From Halococcus agarilyticus (GTDB lineage: Archaea > Halobacteriota > Halobacteria > Halobacteriales > Halococcaceae), in assembly GCF_000334895.1 (NCBI RefSeq), contig NZ_BAFM01000002.1, positions 124,001 through 188,000 of the forward strand: a DNA stretch of 64,000 nucleotides, read 5' to 3'. Below the pieces are notes generated by a model. The model did not search any database. It saw only the letters and a list, made by a program, of their open reading frames with translations, and had not been told where the DNA came from. A program made the position numbers and the translations under genes. Shown piece by piece: positions 52,099 through 62,127 of the stretch (positions are counted from its first letter, which is position 1; every line of letters starts with the position of its first letter).

Positions 52099-53820
52099 AT
52101 GACCGACCCTCACGATCGTTCGACGAGCCGGCGGCGCTTTCTCGCGCTCGCCGGGAGTGCGGCAGCGACCACGGCGCTCGCCGGCTGTTCCGGTGGTGGC
52201 GGCGACGGCGGCGAGAACGGTTCGGGCGGCGACAACGCGAGCGGTGGCGAGGCGACCGAGGGGGCCGACACCACCGCGGGGGATCAGGCGACCACCAGCG
52301 GCGGGACCGAAGGCGGAGAGAGCACCGAGACCGAAGCCGGCAACGAGAGCGGAGACGGATCGGGCACGGGCGGGTTCGGGGTGACGATCACCCAGGGTCA
52401 GCCGCCGTCGACGCTCGACCCGCAGAACCACCGCGAGACGCCGACCGACAACGTGGTGCTCCACGCCTACGAGGGCGTGCTCGCGCGCGATGCGGAGGGC
52501 AAGATCATCCAGAAGCTCGCCACCGACTACGAGCGCGTCGAGGAGGGCCGGGTGCGCTTCACGCTCCAGGAGGGCGTCACCTTTCATAATGGCGACGATC
52601 TCACCCCCGAGGATGTCGCCTTCAGCATCAACCGGATCGTGAAAGAGGACGTCGGGTTCACCAGCCCGCAGGCCGACCAGCTCGCTGGCGTGACCGGCGC
52701 GGAAGTCGTCGACGGCGAGCGCGCGGTCGACGTGATGTCGGACGGGTTCAACCCGATCGTGTTCGCCTCCTTCGCCACGTACTGTGACGTCATGCAGCAG
52801 TCGTGGGTCGAGGAGCGCTCCGGGGAGGAGATCGCCCAAAACATGAACGGCACCGGGCCGTTCCAGCTCGAGTCCTACGAGCAGGGCGTCCGGGTGGTGC
52901 TCTCGCGGTACGAGGACTACTGGCGCGAACCGGCCGACATCTCACAGCTCACGTTCAACGCCGCCCAGGAGTCGAGCACTCGGGTCAACCAGCTGCTCGA
53001 AGGCGAGACCGACGTCGCGGTTAACGTCCCACCCCAGGACGCTCAGCGGGTTCGCTCCAGTAACAGCGCGGGGCTGAGCGCGGTCCCGAGCACGCGGGTC
53101 ATCTACAACGCGATGCGCTACGACGTCGAGCCGTTTTCGAGTCCGCAGTTCCGCCGGGCGATGAACTACGCCGTGAACCTCTCCGGGATCGTCGAGAACG
53201 TGCTCTCGGGCTTTGCGGACCCCACGGGACAGCCGACGCTCGAAGGCTTTTTCGGGTACAACGGCGACGTCGATCCCTACCCCCAGGACCAGGCCCAGGC
53301 CGAGTCCCTCGTGGAGGAGAGCGGCTTCGCGGGCGCGGAGATCACGCTCCACACGCCGGTCGGGCGCTACCTCAAGGACGTCGAGATCGCCCAGGCGGTC
53401 GTGAGCCAGATCGACTCGCTGTCGAACGTCTCGTGTGGGATCAGCCAGCGCGAGTTCACCTCGCTCGCGGGCGAACTCACCGATGGCGACATCACGACCG
53501 GCCCGGACTTCTACCTGATCGGGTGGGGCAACGCCACGTTCGACGCGAGCCAGACCATCATCCCGCTGCTGACGAGCGACGGTGCGCTCACCTCCTACAG
53601 CAACGAGGAGCTCGACTCGCTCGTCGCGGACGCCCAGTCCACGAGCGACGAGGACCAGCGCGAGTCGCTGCTTCAGGAGGCGAACGCGCTGATCAACGAG
53701 CAGGCTCCGTGGATCTTCCTGAATCGCCAGTACAGCGTCTACGGCGTGAGCAACCGGGTGGAGTGGAGCGCGCGCCGCGACGAGCGCATCAACGCCTACG
53801 CGATGGGCGAGACGAGCTGA
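52099..53820 (+). CDS. Extracellular substrate-binding lipoprotein, family 5
   Basis: A 573-residue SBP_bac_5 protein. A Tat signal (TSRRRFLALAGSAAAT) ends in the lipobox ALAGC, with lipidation near Cys31. A Gly/Asn/Thr/Glu-rich linker of about 60 residues follows, and then the binding fold with PPSTLDPQNHRETPTDNVVLHAYEGVL and VTFHNGDDLTPEDVAFSINR. Family members bind peptides, nickel or sugars outside the membrane. It is the first gene of a complete dpp/opp-type operon. Confidence 0.93.
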   Translation: MTDPHDRSTSRRRFLALAGSAAATTALAGCSGGGGDGGENGSGGDNASGGEATEGADTTAGDQATTSGGTEGGESTETEAGNESGDGSGTGGFGVTITQGQPPSTLDPQNHRETPTDNVVLHAYEGVLARDAEGKIIQKLATDYERVEEGRVRFTLQEGVTFHNGDDLTPEDVAFSINRIVKEDVGFTSPQADQLAGVTGAEVVDGERAVDVMSDGFNPIVFASFATYCDVMQQSWVEERSGEEIAQNMNGTGPFQLESYEQGVRVVLSRYEDYWREPADISQLTFNAAQESSTRVNQLLEGETDVAVNVPPQDAQRVRSSNSAGLSAVPSTRVIYNAMRYDVEPFSSPQFRRAMNYAVNLSGIVENVLSGFADPTGQPTLEGFFGYNGDVDPYPQDQAQAESLVEESGFAGAEITLHTPVGRYLKDVEIAQAVVSQIDSLSNVSCGISQREFTSLAGELTDGDITTGPDFYLIGWGNATFDASQTIIPLLTSDGALTSYSNEELDSLVADAQSTSDEDQRESLLQEANALINEQAPWIFLNRQYSVYGVSNRVEWSARRDERINAYAMGETS

Positions 53821-53899
53821 CCACCCGGATGGAGTCACCTCGCCAGCGACCCTGCACGGTCGGCGATCGGGCGGTGTCGACGGCGGGAGGCTCGACCTG

Positions 53900-54889
53900 A
53901 TGGCGACCGGTCGATTCCTCCTCAAGCGAGCCCTGCAAGGCGTGTTCGTGATCTGGGGAGTCGTGACCGTGGTCTTCCTGCTGCGCTTCGTCACGCCGGG
54001 CAACCCGATCACGTTCGTCGCGCCGCTCGACGCGAGCCAGGCGCTCCGCCAGCAGATCGCGGCCGAGCTCGGGTTGAACCGCCCGATATACGTCCAGTAC
54101 GTCGACTATCTCGCCTCCCTCCTCCAGGGCGACATGGGCTACTCGTACATCTCGGGCACCGCGGCGAGCACCCGCATCTTCAACCGGCTGCCCGCGACGC
54201 TCGAACTCGCGATCGCCGCGACCGTCGTCGCCGTCTGCCTCTCGATCCCGCTCGGCGTGGTCAGCGCGACCCATCGCCACCAGCCCGCCGACTACGGCGC
54301 GACGGGGTTCTCGCTGGCCGGGATCAGCACGCCCAACTTCTGGCTCGGCATCATGCTGGTGCTCGTGTTCGCGGTGCAGTTCGGGCTGTTCCCGACGAGT
54401 CGGCGAGTCGTCGGCTTTCTCCCCGCGATCGAGATGCTCTTCACCGAGGGGAGTGTCGACGGTCTCGTGACGTGGCTCGCCCACATCACGCTCCCGGCGA
54501 TCACGCTCGGCACGTACTTCACCGCGCTCATCACTCGCCTCACGAGAAGCGGCATGCTCGACGAACTCGGCAAGACCTATATCCGAGCCTCGCGCGCGAA
54601 GGGGCTGCCGGAGACGCTGGTGCGGTACAAACACGCCCTCCGGAACACGCTGATCCCCGTCATCACGGTGGTCGGCCTGCAGCTGGGAACGCTGATCGGC
54701 GGGGCGGTCATCACCGAGGCGGTGTTCGCGTGGCCCGGGCTCGGTACCTTGGTGATCAACGCGATCAACGCGCGTGACTGGCCGATGATCCAGGGCTCGC
54801 TGATCGTGATCGGGGCCGGGTTCGTGATCGTCAACCTCCTCGTGGACGCACTCTACGCCTCGCTCAACCCGCAGGTGGCCAACGAATGA
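53900..54889 (+). CDS. Dipeptide/oligopeptide ABC permease, DppB type
   Basis: A 329-residue permease with six helices. It has the DppB-type N-terminus FLLKRALQGVFVIWGVVTVVFLLRFVTPGNP and the EAA coupling motif near 230 (ASRAKGLPETLVRYKHALRNTLIPVITVVG). It begins 79 nt after the binding-protein gene. The ATGA-type overlap with the next gene shows an operon. Confidence 0.93.
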   Translation: MATGRFLLKRALQGVFVIWGVVTVVFLLRFVTPGNPITFVAPLDASQALRQQIAAELGLNRPIYVQYVDYLASLLQGDMGYSYISGTAASTRIFNRLPATLELAIAATVVAVCLSIPLGVVSATHRHQPADYGATGFSLAGISTPNFWLGIMLVLVFAVQFGLFPTSRRVVGFLPAIEMLFTEGSVDGLVTWLAHITLPAITLGTYFTALITRLTRSGMLDELGKTYIRASRAKGLPETLVRYKHALRNTLIPVITVVGLQLGTLIGGAVITEAVFAWPGLGTLVINAINARDWPMIQGSLIVIGAGFVIVNLLVDALYASLNPQVANE

Positions 54890-55902
54890 TCCGACCACGC
54901 ACCCTCCGGAACCTCCGGCGCGAACTCCGATCGAGCGCGCTGGCGAAAGTCGGGATCGTGCTCGTGGTCGCGGTCGTGCTGGTGGCGGTGTTCGCACCCG
55001 TGCTCGCCCCGCAGAACCCCTTCGACCAGGACCTCAACAACTCGTCGCTGCCACCCCTCGGGTTCAGCGCCCAGACCAACGAGACCACCTCGCAGATGGT
55101 CGACGGCGAGATCGAGATCGTGAACGAGACCACGAACATCAGCGCGACCGCCGCCCATCCTCTGGGTACTGACTCGCTCGGTCGCGACATGCTCTCGCGG
55201 GTGCTCTACGGCGCGCGGACCTCGTTGCTCGTCGGCGTTCTGGGGACGGCGATCGCCACCGTGCTCGGCGTCACCGTGGGACTGTCGGCGGGCTATTATG
55301 GAGGCAAGGTCGACGACGCGCTGATGCGGGGCGCGGACGTCATGCTCGCCTTCCCCTCGCTCGTGCTCGCGGTCGCGCTCGTGGGGCTGTTCGGCGGCGC
55401 GACGGTCAGCGTGCCCGATCCGATCGTGGCGCTCGGGTTCGCTCCCGGGATGCCCGACTCGTTCGCGCTGCCCGGAACCGTGATCCTCGTGGTCGCGCTG
55501 GTCAACTGGGTCTGGTTCGCCCGCGTCGCGCGGGGCGAGGCGCTCTCGATCACCGACGCCGAGTACGTCAAGGCCGCACGGTCGGTCGGCGCGAGCGACG
55601 GGTTCATCCTCCGGAAACACGTGCTGCCGAACAGCATCACCCCCATTCTGGTGCTCGCGACCATCCAGATCGCGGCGATCATCCTCCTCGAAAGCTCGCT
55701 GTCGTATCTCGGGTTCTCGGGCGCGAACCTCTCGTGGGGCTTCGACATCGCGCAGGGCCGTGACTACCTCGCCACCGCGTGGTGGATCTCGACCATGCCA
55801 GGCGTCGCGATCGTGCTGACCGTGATCGGCGTCAACCTGATCGGCGACTGGCTCCGCGACGCCCTCGATCCGGGCATCGAGGGCGAGGGAGGTGGGGCGT
55901 GA
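54886..55902 (+). CDS. Dipeptide/oligopeptide ABC permease, DppC type
   Basis: A 338-residue permease. The first helix (VGIVLVVAVVLVAVFAPVLAP) is followed by an extracellular insert of about 45 residues with Asn/Thr sequons (NETT, NETT, NIS) before HPLGTDSLGRDMLSRVLYGARTSL, the DppC hallmark. The EAA motif is KAARSVGASDGFILRKHVLPNSITP. The start overlaps dppB by 4 nt. The stop overlaps the ATPase start (TGATG). Confidence 0.93.
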   Translation: MIRPRTLRNLRRELRSSALAKVGIVLVVAVVLVAVFAPVLAPQNPFDQDLNNSSLPPLGFSAQTNETTSQMVDGEIEIVNETTNISATAAHPLGTDSLGRDMLSRVLYGARTSLLVGVLGTAIATVLGVTVGLSAGYYGGKVDDALMRGADVMLAFPSLVLAVALVGLFGGATVSVPDPIVALGFAPGMPDSFALPGTVILVVALVNWVWFARVARGEALSITDAEYVKAARSVGASDGFILRKHVLPNSITPILVLATIQIAAIILLESSLSYLGFSGANLSWGFDIAQGRDYLATAWWISTMPGVAIVLTVIGVNLIGDWLRDALDPGIEGEGGGA

Positions 55903-57188
55903 TGGCCGGCAGAGGGAGTTCCGAGCCCCTGCTCGACGTTCGGAACCTCACGACCCGCTTTTTCACCGAGGAAGGGCAGGTCAACGCGGTCGAGTCGGTC
56001 GACTTCACGGTGCGCGACGGCGAGGTGTTCGGCGTGGTCGGGGAGAGCGGTTCCGGGAAGTCGGTCACGGCGCTCTCGATCATCGATCTCGTGGAGTCGC
56101 CCGGCGAGATCGTCTCGGGCGAGGTGTGGTATCGCGACGCCGACCTCGCCGATGAGATGGGAGAATCGCATCCGGACGCCGTCGACGGGGACGCTGTGGA
56201 TCTCCGGTGCGTCCCCCCCGAGGTCCGGCGCTCGCTCCGTGGCTCGTCGGTGAGCATGATCTTCCAGGATCCGATGAGCAGCTTCAACCCCTCGATCACG
56301 GTGGGCGAGCAGATCGCCGAGGCGGTCGAGGTCCAGCGCCGCGCGAGCGCGAACCCGCGCTCGACGCGCTCGCGCACTCAGGGGTTCGGCCTCGGATCGA
56401 TGCTGGCGAGCACGGTCGTTCCGACGCGGGATTACGTCGGCGAGGAGAGCCACGACCGCGCGATCGAGCTGCTCGGACAGGTCGGAATCCCCGATCCGGA
56501 AGCGCGCGCCGCGGAGTACCCCCACCAGTATTCGGGGGGGATGCTCCAGCGCGCGATGGTCGCGCAGGCGCTTGCGGGCGAGCCCGATCTCCTGATCGCG
56601 GACGAGCCGACCACCGCACTCGACGTCACCATCGAGGCCCAGATCCTGAATCTGCTGGCGGACCTCCAGGACGAACTCGACATGGCGATCGTGCTGATCA
56701 CCCACGATCTCGGGGTGATCGCGCGGACCTGCGACCGACTCGGGGTGATGTACGCCGGTGAGATCGTCGAACACGGCAGTCTGGCGGACGTGTTCGATAG
56801 CCCGGTGCATCCCTACACCCAGGGACTCCTCGGATCGATCCCGGACCTCGACGACCCCGCCCCGCGGCTCGATCCCATCGAGGGCAACGTCCCGAGCCTG
56901 CTCGCGGCGGAGATGGACGACCGGTGTTACTTCGCCGATCGGTGTCCGAAGGCGATGGAGGAGTGTCTCGACAAGCCGCCCGCGTTCGCGGTCGACGGTG
57001 CGGGCGTCGCTGAGGAGGCGGACAGGGCGGGAGCGGATGCAGCAGGGGCGGCTGCGGCAGGAAACGACGCGCCAGGTGACACGACCGCCCACAGCGCGAA
57101 GTGCTATCTCGCCGATCACGAGTTCGACGAGGCACGCGCCCTGCCGGAAGGGTTCTTCGACGAATCCGACGGAGGGACTGACACATGA
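55902..57188 (+). CDS. Dipeptide/oligopeptide ABC ATPase, DppD type
   Basis: A 428-residue ATPase. Walker A is GESGSGKSV, the Q-loop region is [13 protein letters not shown], the signature is [15 protein letters not shown], Walker B is [12 protein letters not shown], and the switch is [10 protein letters not shown]. An insert (about 145-185) separates the Q-loop from the signature. The C-terminal oligopeptide domain has [14 protein letters not shown], the Cys cluster reported to bind iron-sulfur in some Dpp ATPases. An Ala/Gly-rich spacer then leads to the end. The length exceeds the usual 330 because of insert and tail. Confidence 0.92.
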   Translation: MAGRGSSEPLLDVRNLTTRFFTEEGQVNAVESVDFTVRDGEVFGVVGESGSGKSVTALSIIDLVESPGEIVSGEVWYRDADLADEMGESHPDAVDGDAVDLRCVPPEVRRSLRGSSVSMIFQDPMSSFNPSITVGEQIAEAVEVQRRASANPRSTRSRTQGFGLGSMLASTVVPTRDYVGEESHDRAIELLGQVGIPDPEARAAEYPHQYSGGMLQRAMVAQALAGEPDLLIADEPTTALDVTIEAQILNLLADLQDELDMAIVLITHDLGVIARTCDRLGVMYAGEIVEHGSLADVFDSPVHPYTQGLLGSIPDLDDPAPRLDPIEGNVPSLLAAEMDDRCYFADRCPKAMEECLDKPPAFAVDGAGVAEEADRAGADAAGAAAAGNDAPGDTTAHSAKCYLADHEFDEARALPEGFFDESDGGTDT

Positions 57189-58336
57189 GCGAACGACTCG
57201 ATCACGACGGGACCGATGTGGACGAGACGCGGGCCGGAGATTCGGACGAGCCGCTGGTGACCGTCGATGGTCTCGAAAAGCACTACTACGAGAACGACTC
57301 GCTGTTCGACCGGCTGCTGGGACGGGACCCGACGGCCGTCAGGGCGGTCGACGGCGTGGAGTTCGCGGTCGAGCGGGGCGAGACGCTCGGCCTGGTCGGC
57401 GAATCGGGCTGTGGGAAGTCGACCACCGGCGAGACGCTGCTTGGGCTGCGGGAGGCGACCGCCGGGACCGTGCGCTTCGATGGCGAACCCGTGGCGGGGC
57501 TGTCCGGCGACGACGAGAAGGCGTTTCGTCGGCGTGCGGGGATCGTGTTTCAGGACCCCTTCTCCAGTCTCGACCCCCGTCAGACCGTCGGCGAGATCGT
57601 GCGCGAACCGCTCGACGTCCACGGGATCGATACGCGCGAGGAGCGCGACGAGCGCGTCGCCGACCTCTTGGATCGAGTGGGCCTCTCGGCGGCCCAGCGC
57701 GAGCGCTACCCCCACGAGTTCTCGGGGGGGCAGCGCCAGCGCGTCGGGATCGCCCGCGCGCTCGCGCTCGATCCCGAGTTCGTGGTGCTCGACGAACCCG
57801 TGAGCGCGCTCGACGTCTCGGTTCAGGCCCAGATCCTCAATCTCCTAGGGGATCTTCAAGAGGAGTTCGACCTGACCTACCTCTTCATCGCCCACGATCT
57901 CTCGGTGGTACGGCACATCTCGGATCGCGTCGCGGTGATGTATCTCGGCGAGATCGCCGAGATCGGCCCGGTCAAGGAGATCTTCGAGCGCCCGAGTCAT
58001 CCCTACACCGAGGCACTGCTCGAAAGCGTCCCGCGCGCGAACACCGCCGAGCGCGATCGGGAGGTCGAGGCGCTCGCGGGCGACGTGCCCTCGCCGCGCG
58101 ATCCCCCCGCCGGCTGTCGGTTCCACACCAGGTGTCCCCACGCCCGCGAGGCGTGTCGCGAGGAGGATCCCCGGCGCTTTGACGCCGGATCGAGCCACGA
58201 AGCGGCGTGCTTCCGGGCGGTCGACGGGCACGCCTACTGGGAGAGTACGCCGCTCGAACCACCCGAAGAGCGGGCCCAGGCCACGGAATCCGATCTGGGA
58301 GAACGCGACGAACCGGCGGACGAGCCGAGTGCGTAA
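57185..58336 (+). CDS. Dipeptide/oligopeptide ABC ATPase, DppF type
   Basis: A 383-residue ATPase. Walker A is GESGCGKST, the Q-loop is [16 protein letters not shown], the signature is [15 protein letters not shown], Walker B is [14 protein letters not shown], and the switch is [13 protein letters not shown]-terminal [14 protein letters not shown] repeats the four-Cys cluster. The N-terminus carries an acidic extension and [14 protein letters not shown], usual for DppF. It overlaps dppD by 4 nt and completes the importer. Confidence 0.93.
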   Translation: MSERLDHDGTDVDETRAGDSDEPLVTVDGLEKHYYENDSLFDRLLGRDPTAVRAVDGVEFAVERGETLGLVGESGCGKSTTGETLLGLREATAGTVRFDGEPVAGLSGDDEKAFRRRAGIVFQDPFSSLDPRQTVGEIVREPLDVHGIDTREERDERVADLLDRVGLSAAQRERYPHEFSGGQRQRVGIARALALDPEFVVLDEPVSALDVSVQAQILNLLGDLQEEFDLTYLFIAHDLSVVRHISDRVAVMYLGEIAEIGPVKEIFERPSHPYTEALLESVPRANTAERDREVEALAGDVPSPRDPPAGCRFHTRCPHAREACREEDPRRFDAGSSHEAACFRAVDGHAYWESTPLEPPEERAQATESDLGERDEPADEPSA

Positions 58337-58368
58337 CGTTCAGGTCGTCGCCTCGCGGAGATCAAGTG

Positions 58369-59289
58369 GTGCGCTATCGCAACCTGCTCGCGTTTCTCGC
58401 CCTCGCCGGGCTGTGGGGGACTGCGTTCATGGCGATCAAGGCGGGACTCGCGTACTTTCCGCCCGTTCTCTTCGCGGCGTTCCGGTACGACATCGCCGGC
58501 CTCCTCATGCTCGGCTACGCGCTCTACGCGACCGATCGCTGGCGGCCCCGTGGGAGAGCGGAGTGGGCGCTCGTCGGCGTCGGCGCGGTCTTTCTTATCG
58601 CCGCGTACCACGCCTTCCTGTTCGTCGGCGAGCAGGGGACGACTAGCGCGGCGGCGGCGGTCGTCGTCAGCCTCTCGCCGGTGCTGACGACCGCGTTCGC
58701 GCGCGTGTTCCTCCCCAGCGAACGCCTCACGACCGCGGGGATCGCCGGCATCCTGCTCGGGCTCGTCGGCGTCGTCGTCCTCACCAGTCCGGACCCGACG
58801 AACCTCCTGAACGGGGAGCTGCTCGCGGAGGGGCTCGTGTTCGCGGCGGCGCTGTCCTTTGCGCTCGGGAGCGTCCTGACCCGCCGGATCCCCGCACAGC
58901 TCCCGATCGAGACGATGGAGGCGTGGTCGATGGTCGGCGGCGCACTCCTGATGCACGGCGTGAGCGTCCTCCTCGGCGAATCGGTCGCGACCGTCGAGGT
59001 GACGCCCGCCGGGATCGCGGCGCTCGCGTACCTCTCGATCGCGGCGAGTGCGGTCGGCTTCCTCATCTACTTCGACCTGCTCGACCGGCTCGGCCCGATC
59101 GAGATCAACCTCGTCTCGTACGTCGCGCCGGTGTTCGCGGCGATCTCGGGCGCACTCCTCCTCGACGAGTCGATCGACGCCGCGACCGTCGCGGGGTTCG
59201 TCCTGATCTTCGCGGGGTTCGTGCTGCTCAAGCGCCGCGCGCTCGCCGCGGAGTGGCCGCGGCTCCGGGCGGCGCTCTCCGGCGAGTGA
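58369..59289 (+). CDS. DMT-superfamily (EamA) transporter
   Basis: A 306-residue protein with ten helices and two EamA repeats. It starts NLLAFLALAGLWGTAFMAIKAGLAYFPPVLFAAFRY and the second repeat begins near residue 155. RhaT/YdcZ-like carriers of this type export amino acids or other small metabolites. GTG at 58369 or the adjacent GTG at 58366 is the start. It follows the peptide importer operon by 32 nt and may be co-transcribed, balancing import with metabolite efflux. Confidence 0.88.
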   Translation: MRYRNLLAFLALAGLWGTAFMAIKAGLAYFPPVLFAAFRYDIAGLLMLGYALYATDRWRPRGRAEWALVGVGAVFLIAAYHAFLFVGEQGTTSAAAAVVVSLSPVLTTAFARVFLPSERLTTAGIAGILLGLVGVVVLTSPDPTNLLNGELLAEGLVFAAALSFALGSVLTRRIPAQLPIETMEAWSMVGGALLMHGVSVLLGESVATVEVTPAGIAALAYLSIAASAVGFLIYFDLLDRLGPIEINLVSYVAPVFAAISGALLLDESIDAATVAGFVLIFAGFVLLKRRALAAEWPRLRAALSGE

Positions 59290-59299
59290 GTGGCGAAAT

Positions 59300-59572
59300 T
59301 CAGGCGCGGTGGGCGTGGCCGGCGACGATCGCGACGGCGTTCAGTCCCAACAGCCCGACGAACAGCGCCGTCTCCGTTCCGTTCGACAGGCCGGTCGCGA
59401 GCAGCGAGAGGTGGACGACCGGGAGGACGACCGCCAGCCAGAACGCGATCGCCTGAATCGGTTCGGTCCGGGGATCGTCCCGGTAGTTCGCGTACGCGGA
59501 CGCGAGCGTTGCGCCGATCCCGTCGGTCTCGCCGCCCCCGCCGGCGAGCACTCGTTCGGTTCTTCGTGACAT
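59300..59572 (-). CDS. Small two-helix membrane protein
   Basis: A 90-residue protein. A polar N-terminus (MSRRTERVLAGGGGETDG) and acidic loop (YRDDPRTEP) precede two helices (about 42-62 and 68-87), ending in GHAHRA. An AGTATAAGT box on the minus strand near 59608-59616 gives a transcript start about 11 nt before the ATG. Unknown role. It converges with the EamA gene. Confidence 0.65.
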   Translation of the reverse strand: MSRRTERVLAGGGGETDGIGATLASAYANYRDDPRTEPIQAIAFWLAVVLPVVHLSLLATGLSNGTETALFVGLLGLNAVAIVAGHAHRA

Positions 59573-59768
59573 ACTGACGGCCCCGAACGATTCATCGTGC
59601 TGGAGCGACTTATACTGTGGTGAGCGTTGACGCGCATTGGTGACGGATCGTCGTCAAGTAATGGAGCGTTTCTCGTCGATCAATCGATGTCGAGGGGTCT
59701 TCTCCGCAGCGTTTTGCCGTGTTTCGGGATCAGTTGTGGTTCGCGTCGGGAGCGGTATATAGCGTCGG

Positions 59769-60026
59769 TCACTCCGCGAGCGCGTCCCGGAGCGCCGCGC
59801 GGCGTTCCGGATCGAGGTCCGCGGCGAGGTCGGCGGCGAACGGGCTGGCGTCGAGGGTGGCGAACGCACGCTCGGTCTTCTCCCGGATGCGGTCGATCGA
59901 CGCCTCGATCGCGGCGATCGAGGCGTCGCGTTCGTCGGCGATGGTCACCGGGTCGCGCCCCTCGGTGAGCGCGGCCGCGATCGCCGCCTCCTCGTGACTC
60001 AGGATCGACGGAGTGTCGTCGGTCAT
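59769..60026 (-). CDS. Small acidic helical protein, haloarchaeal
   Basis: An 85-residue soluble protein, mostly alpha-helical: MTDDTPSILSHEEAAIAAAL, then DERDASIAAIEASIDRIREKTERAFATLDASPFA and DPERRAALRDALAE. The first third resembles a short HTH-like region followed by a coiled coil. No family name can be given. The frame is open far upstream, but that part is Arg-rich and non-coding in character, so ATG 60026 was chosen. Confidence 0.65.
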   Translation of the reverse strand: MTDDTPSILSHEEAAIAAALTEGRDPVTIADERDASIAAIEASIDRIREKTERAFATLDASPFAADLAADLDPERRAALRDALAE

Positions 60027-60070
60027 ACCGAACAATATCCCCGCCCGCGGGATAAACCGGACGAGACGCT

Positions 60071-60505
60071 TCAGCCGAGAACGGTGACCTCGACGCGGTG
60101 GGGACCGCCCGTGCCGTCGAGCGTGACCGACTCGACGATCGATGCGGCGAGCGCCTCGCGCCACGCCGCCACCGCCGTCGTGTGGCGTTCGTGGTGGGTC
60201 TCGACCGAATAGGTCGCTGCGGGGTCGGCGCGGAGTCGGTCTCCGGTCCCGTCCGGGGTCGGCCGGGTCGGTGGGTCCGCGACGAGCCGTGAAGGTGGAA
60301 TATGAATCGGTGTCTGGCCGTCGCCCTCGGCGTACTCGCCCTCGTGTTCGACGTGGAGGCGCGCGCGCATCCGGCCGTCGAACGGCGGCGTCACCCGGAG
60401 CACAGTCCGCGGCCCGTCGGAGCGATTGGCCTCGATCGCGCTCACCACGTCCTCGGCGTGGACTGCGATCGAGCGAACGTCGTGGTAGTCCCCGGCGGGC
60501 GACAT
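60071..60505 (-). CDS. Conserved haloarchaeal protein of unknown function
   Basis: A 144-residue protein. Its N-terminus (DVRSIAVHAEDVVSAIEANRSDGPRTVLRVTPPFDGRMRARLHVE) and a His-rich centre (ETHHERHTTAVAAWREAL) recur in haloarchaeal proteins of unknown function. There is no signal peptide or membrane segment. It lies on the same strand between the gas-vesicle genes and the small acidic protein, 132 nt downstream of gvpM. Confidence 0.65.
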   Translation of the reverse strand: MSPAGDYHDVRSIAVHAEDVVSAIEANRSDGPRTVLRVTPPFDGRMRARLHVEHEGEYAEGDGQTPIHIPPSRLVADPPTRPTPDGTGDRLRADPAATYSVETHHERHTTAVAAWREALAASIVESVTLDGTGGPHRVEVTVLG

Positions 60506-60637
60506 CGATCGACGGTTGCCGCCGGACGTTCCTAAACGATGCGCCGGGCGTGGTCCGGTCGTACCGTCGTGCGCACGTCCGGACGGGCGGTCGACTCGGG
60601 GACAGCCGAGAGGGCCACACTGCCGGCGAACGCGCCG

Positions 60638-60934
60638 TCATTCCTCGTTTTCCGTGTCCGCTTGCTCGTCGTCGGTCGCGTCCTCGGCCTCGACGGAGAG
60701 CGGCTGTCCGGCGTCGTCGTCGAGCGCCCGACGTCGATGGGTCCGGTCCCAGTCCTCGAAGATGCCGTACTCGGTCATCGTGTCCATCCCCGCGAGCGCC
60801 GCTCTGAGTTTGAGGCCGATCAGTGGGACGTCGGCGACCGAGATGATGACGTCAGCCTGGAGCACGACCCCGTCGCGGAGGATCGCGTCCACGAGGTCGA
60901 CCACCGCGCCCTCTTCCGGTTTCGATGGTTCCAT
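60638..60934 (-). CDS. gvpM: Gas vesicle protein GvpM (GvpA/J family)
   Basis: A 98-residue protein with the GvpA/J/M core: VVDLVDAILRDGVVLQADVIISVADVPLIGLKLRAALAGMDTM (about 12-55). This helix-beta-beta-helix element is shared with the shell protein GvpA. An acidic C-terminus (about 70-98) follows. In Halobacterium gvpM is an essential minor component in vesicle nucleation and the last gene of the F-to-M operon, as here. ATG at 60934 is 7 nt after the gvpL stop. Confidence 0.88.
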   Translation of the reverse strand: MEPSKPEEGAVVDLVDAILRDGVVLQADVIISVADVPLIGLKLRAALAGMDTMTEYGIFEDWDRTHRRRALDDDAGQPLSVEAEDATDDEQADTENEE

Positions 60935-60941
60935 CAGTGAG

Positions 60942-61811
60942 TCACTCGTCGAACGTCGGCGCGAACGTGTAGGGTGGCCACGGGCCGGTGAAGCGGACCT
61001 CGACGCCGGGCTCGGCCGCCACCGCGTCGAGCTCCTCGCCGATCGCGTCCGTATCGGACTCGTGAGCCAGCACCGAGACGCGCGCCTGAGTGGTCGCGCT
61101 CTCGCGGTCGTCGTCTCCCGCTGCGGTGTCGTCCTCACGGTCGCCGTTGGCTCCCGTTGCGGTGTCGTCCTCGTCGTCGAGCGTCGTCGTGCGCTCGGGC
61201 GAGAGCTCCCGGACCTCGCGGGCCAGCGGTTCGAGTCGCTCGGCCAGCTCGTGGGTGCGCTCGGCGCGGCGCTCGTGGCGGAGCTCGTCGCGGCGCTGCT
61301 CGTACTGGGTTTCGAGGAGGTGGGCGGTTCCCTCGCCCGCGGTCTCGATCCGGTCGGCGAGGTCGGCGAGCTGGTCGTCGCTCGCGAGTCCCTCGTCGAG
61401 GGTCGCGTCGTCCTCGGCGACCTCGATCCGGTACTCCCAGTGGCCGGCGAGTTCGTCGAGATGCGCCGAAAGCGTTCCCGCCTCCTCGGTGAGCCACTCG
61501 CGCACGCGCTCGTCGCCGCCGGTCAGGATGGTGTCGAACCGGAAGGGGAGGGGCGTGCCGAAGCGCTCGCCCGCCGCGTCGATGGTCGCCTGGTGTTCGA
61601 GAAGCCACTTGCGCACCACGTCGGGATTGGCGGCGTCGTAGAGCGCCTCGCACTCGTGAACCACCGCACCGAGGCCCTCCTCGACCACGAGAAACACTGG
61701 CTCGTCGTCGACGCCCGTCCGGTCGAACGCCTCGTCCACACGGGTTTCGTCGACGCTCACGACACAGTAGAGATAGCGGCCGGTCGCGAACTCGCTCTCG
61801 GAATCACTCAT
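60942..61811 (-). CDS. gvpL: Gas vesicle protein GvpL (GvpL/GvpF family)
   Basis: A 289-residue protein. The opening GRYLYCVVSVDE and PLPFRFDTIL...VREWL are the GvpL/F landmarks, with a coiled-coil centre rich in Glu/Arg (YEQRRDELRHERRAERTHELAERL) and the C-terminal FTGPWPPYTFAP. An acidic insert of about 35 residues (DDEDDTATGANGDREDD) enlarges it. GvpL interacts with several Gvp proteins in nucleation complexes. The start overlaps the gvpK stop by 8 nt. Confidence 0.92.
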   Translation of the reverse strand: MSDSESEFATGRYLYCVVSVDETRVDEAFDRTGVDDEPVFLVVEEGLGAVVHECEALYDAANPDVVRKWLLEHQATIDAAGERFGTPLPFRFDTILTGGDERVREWLTEEAGTLSAHLDELAGHWEYRIEVAEDDATLDEGLASDDQLADLADRIETAGEGTAHLLETQYEQRRDELRHERRAERTHELAERLEPLAREVRELSPERTTTLDDEDDTATGANGDREDDTAAGDDDRESATTQARVSVLAHESDTDAIGEELDAVAAEPGVEVRFTGPWPPYTFAPTFDE

Positions 61812-62127
61812 CCCCGATCACGCCCCGCTCGGCCCGGTCGGAGTCGTTAGCCCGGTGGACGAGATCGGTGACAAGCCCGTCGAGCTCGCCCCGGAGATCG
61901 TCGACGGGTTCGGAGACCCCGGCTTCGGCTTCGAGTCGATCGATCTCCGCCTCGACCGACGCGAGCTGCGCGCCGAGGCGTTCGACCTCCTCGTCGGAGA
62001 GGTCGCCCGACTCCATTCGCCGGATCGCCTCGCGTTCCAGCGCGTCGACGAGGATCTCGATGACCGCGAGCACCAGCGTCATCAGCCCGTCGGCGGCGTC
62101 GTCGCCGTCGAGATCAATCTTCGTCAT
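61804..62127 (-). CDS. gvpK: Gas vesicle protein GvpK
   Basis: A 107-residue protein with the GvpK pattern: LDGDDAADGLMTLVLAVIEILVDALEREAIRRMESGDLSDEEVERLGAQL, followed by a coiled coil (EAEIDRLEAEAGV). The length is normal. The start overlaps the gvpJ gene by 14 nt. It is an essential accessory factor of vesicle formation. Confidence 0.92.
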   Translation of the reverse strand: MTKIDLDGDDAADGLMTLVLAVIEILVDALEREAIRRMESGDLSDEEVERLGAQLASVEAEIDRLEAEAGVSEPVDDLRGELDGLVTDLVHRANDSDRAERGVIGDE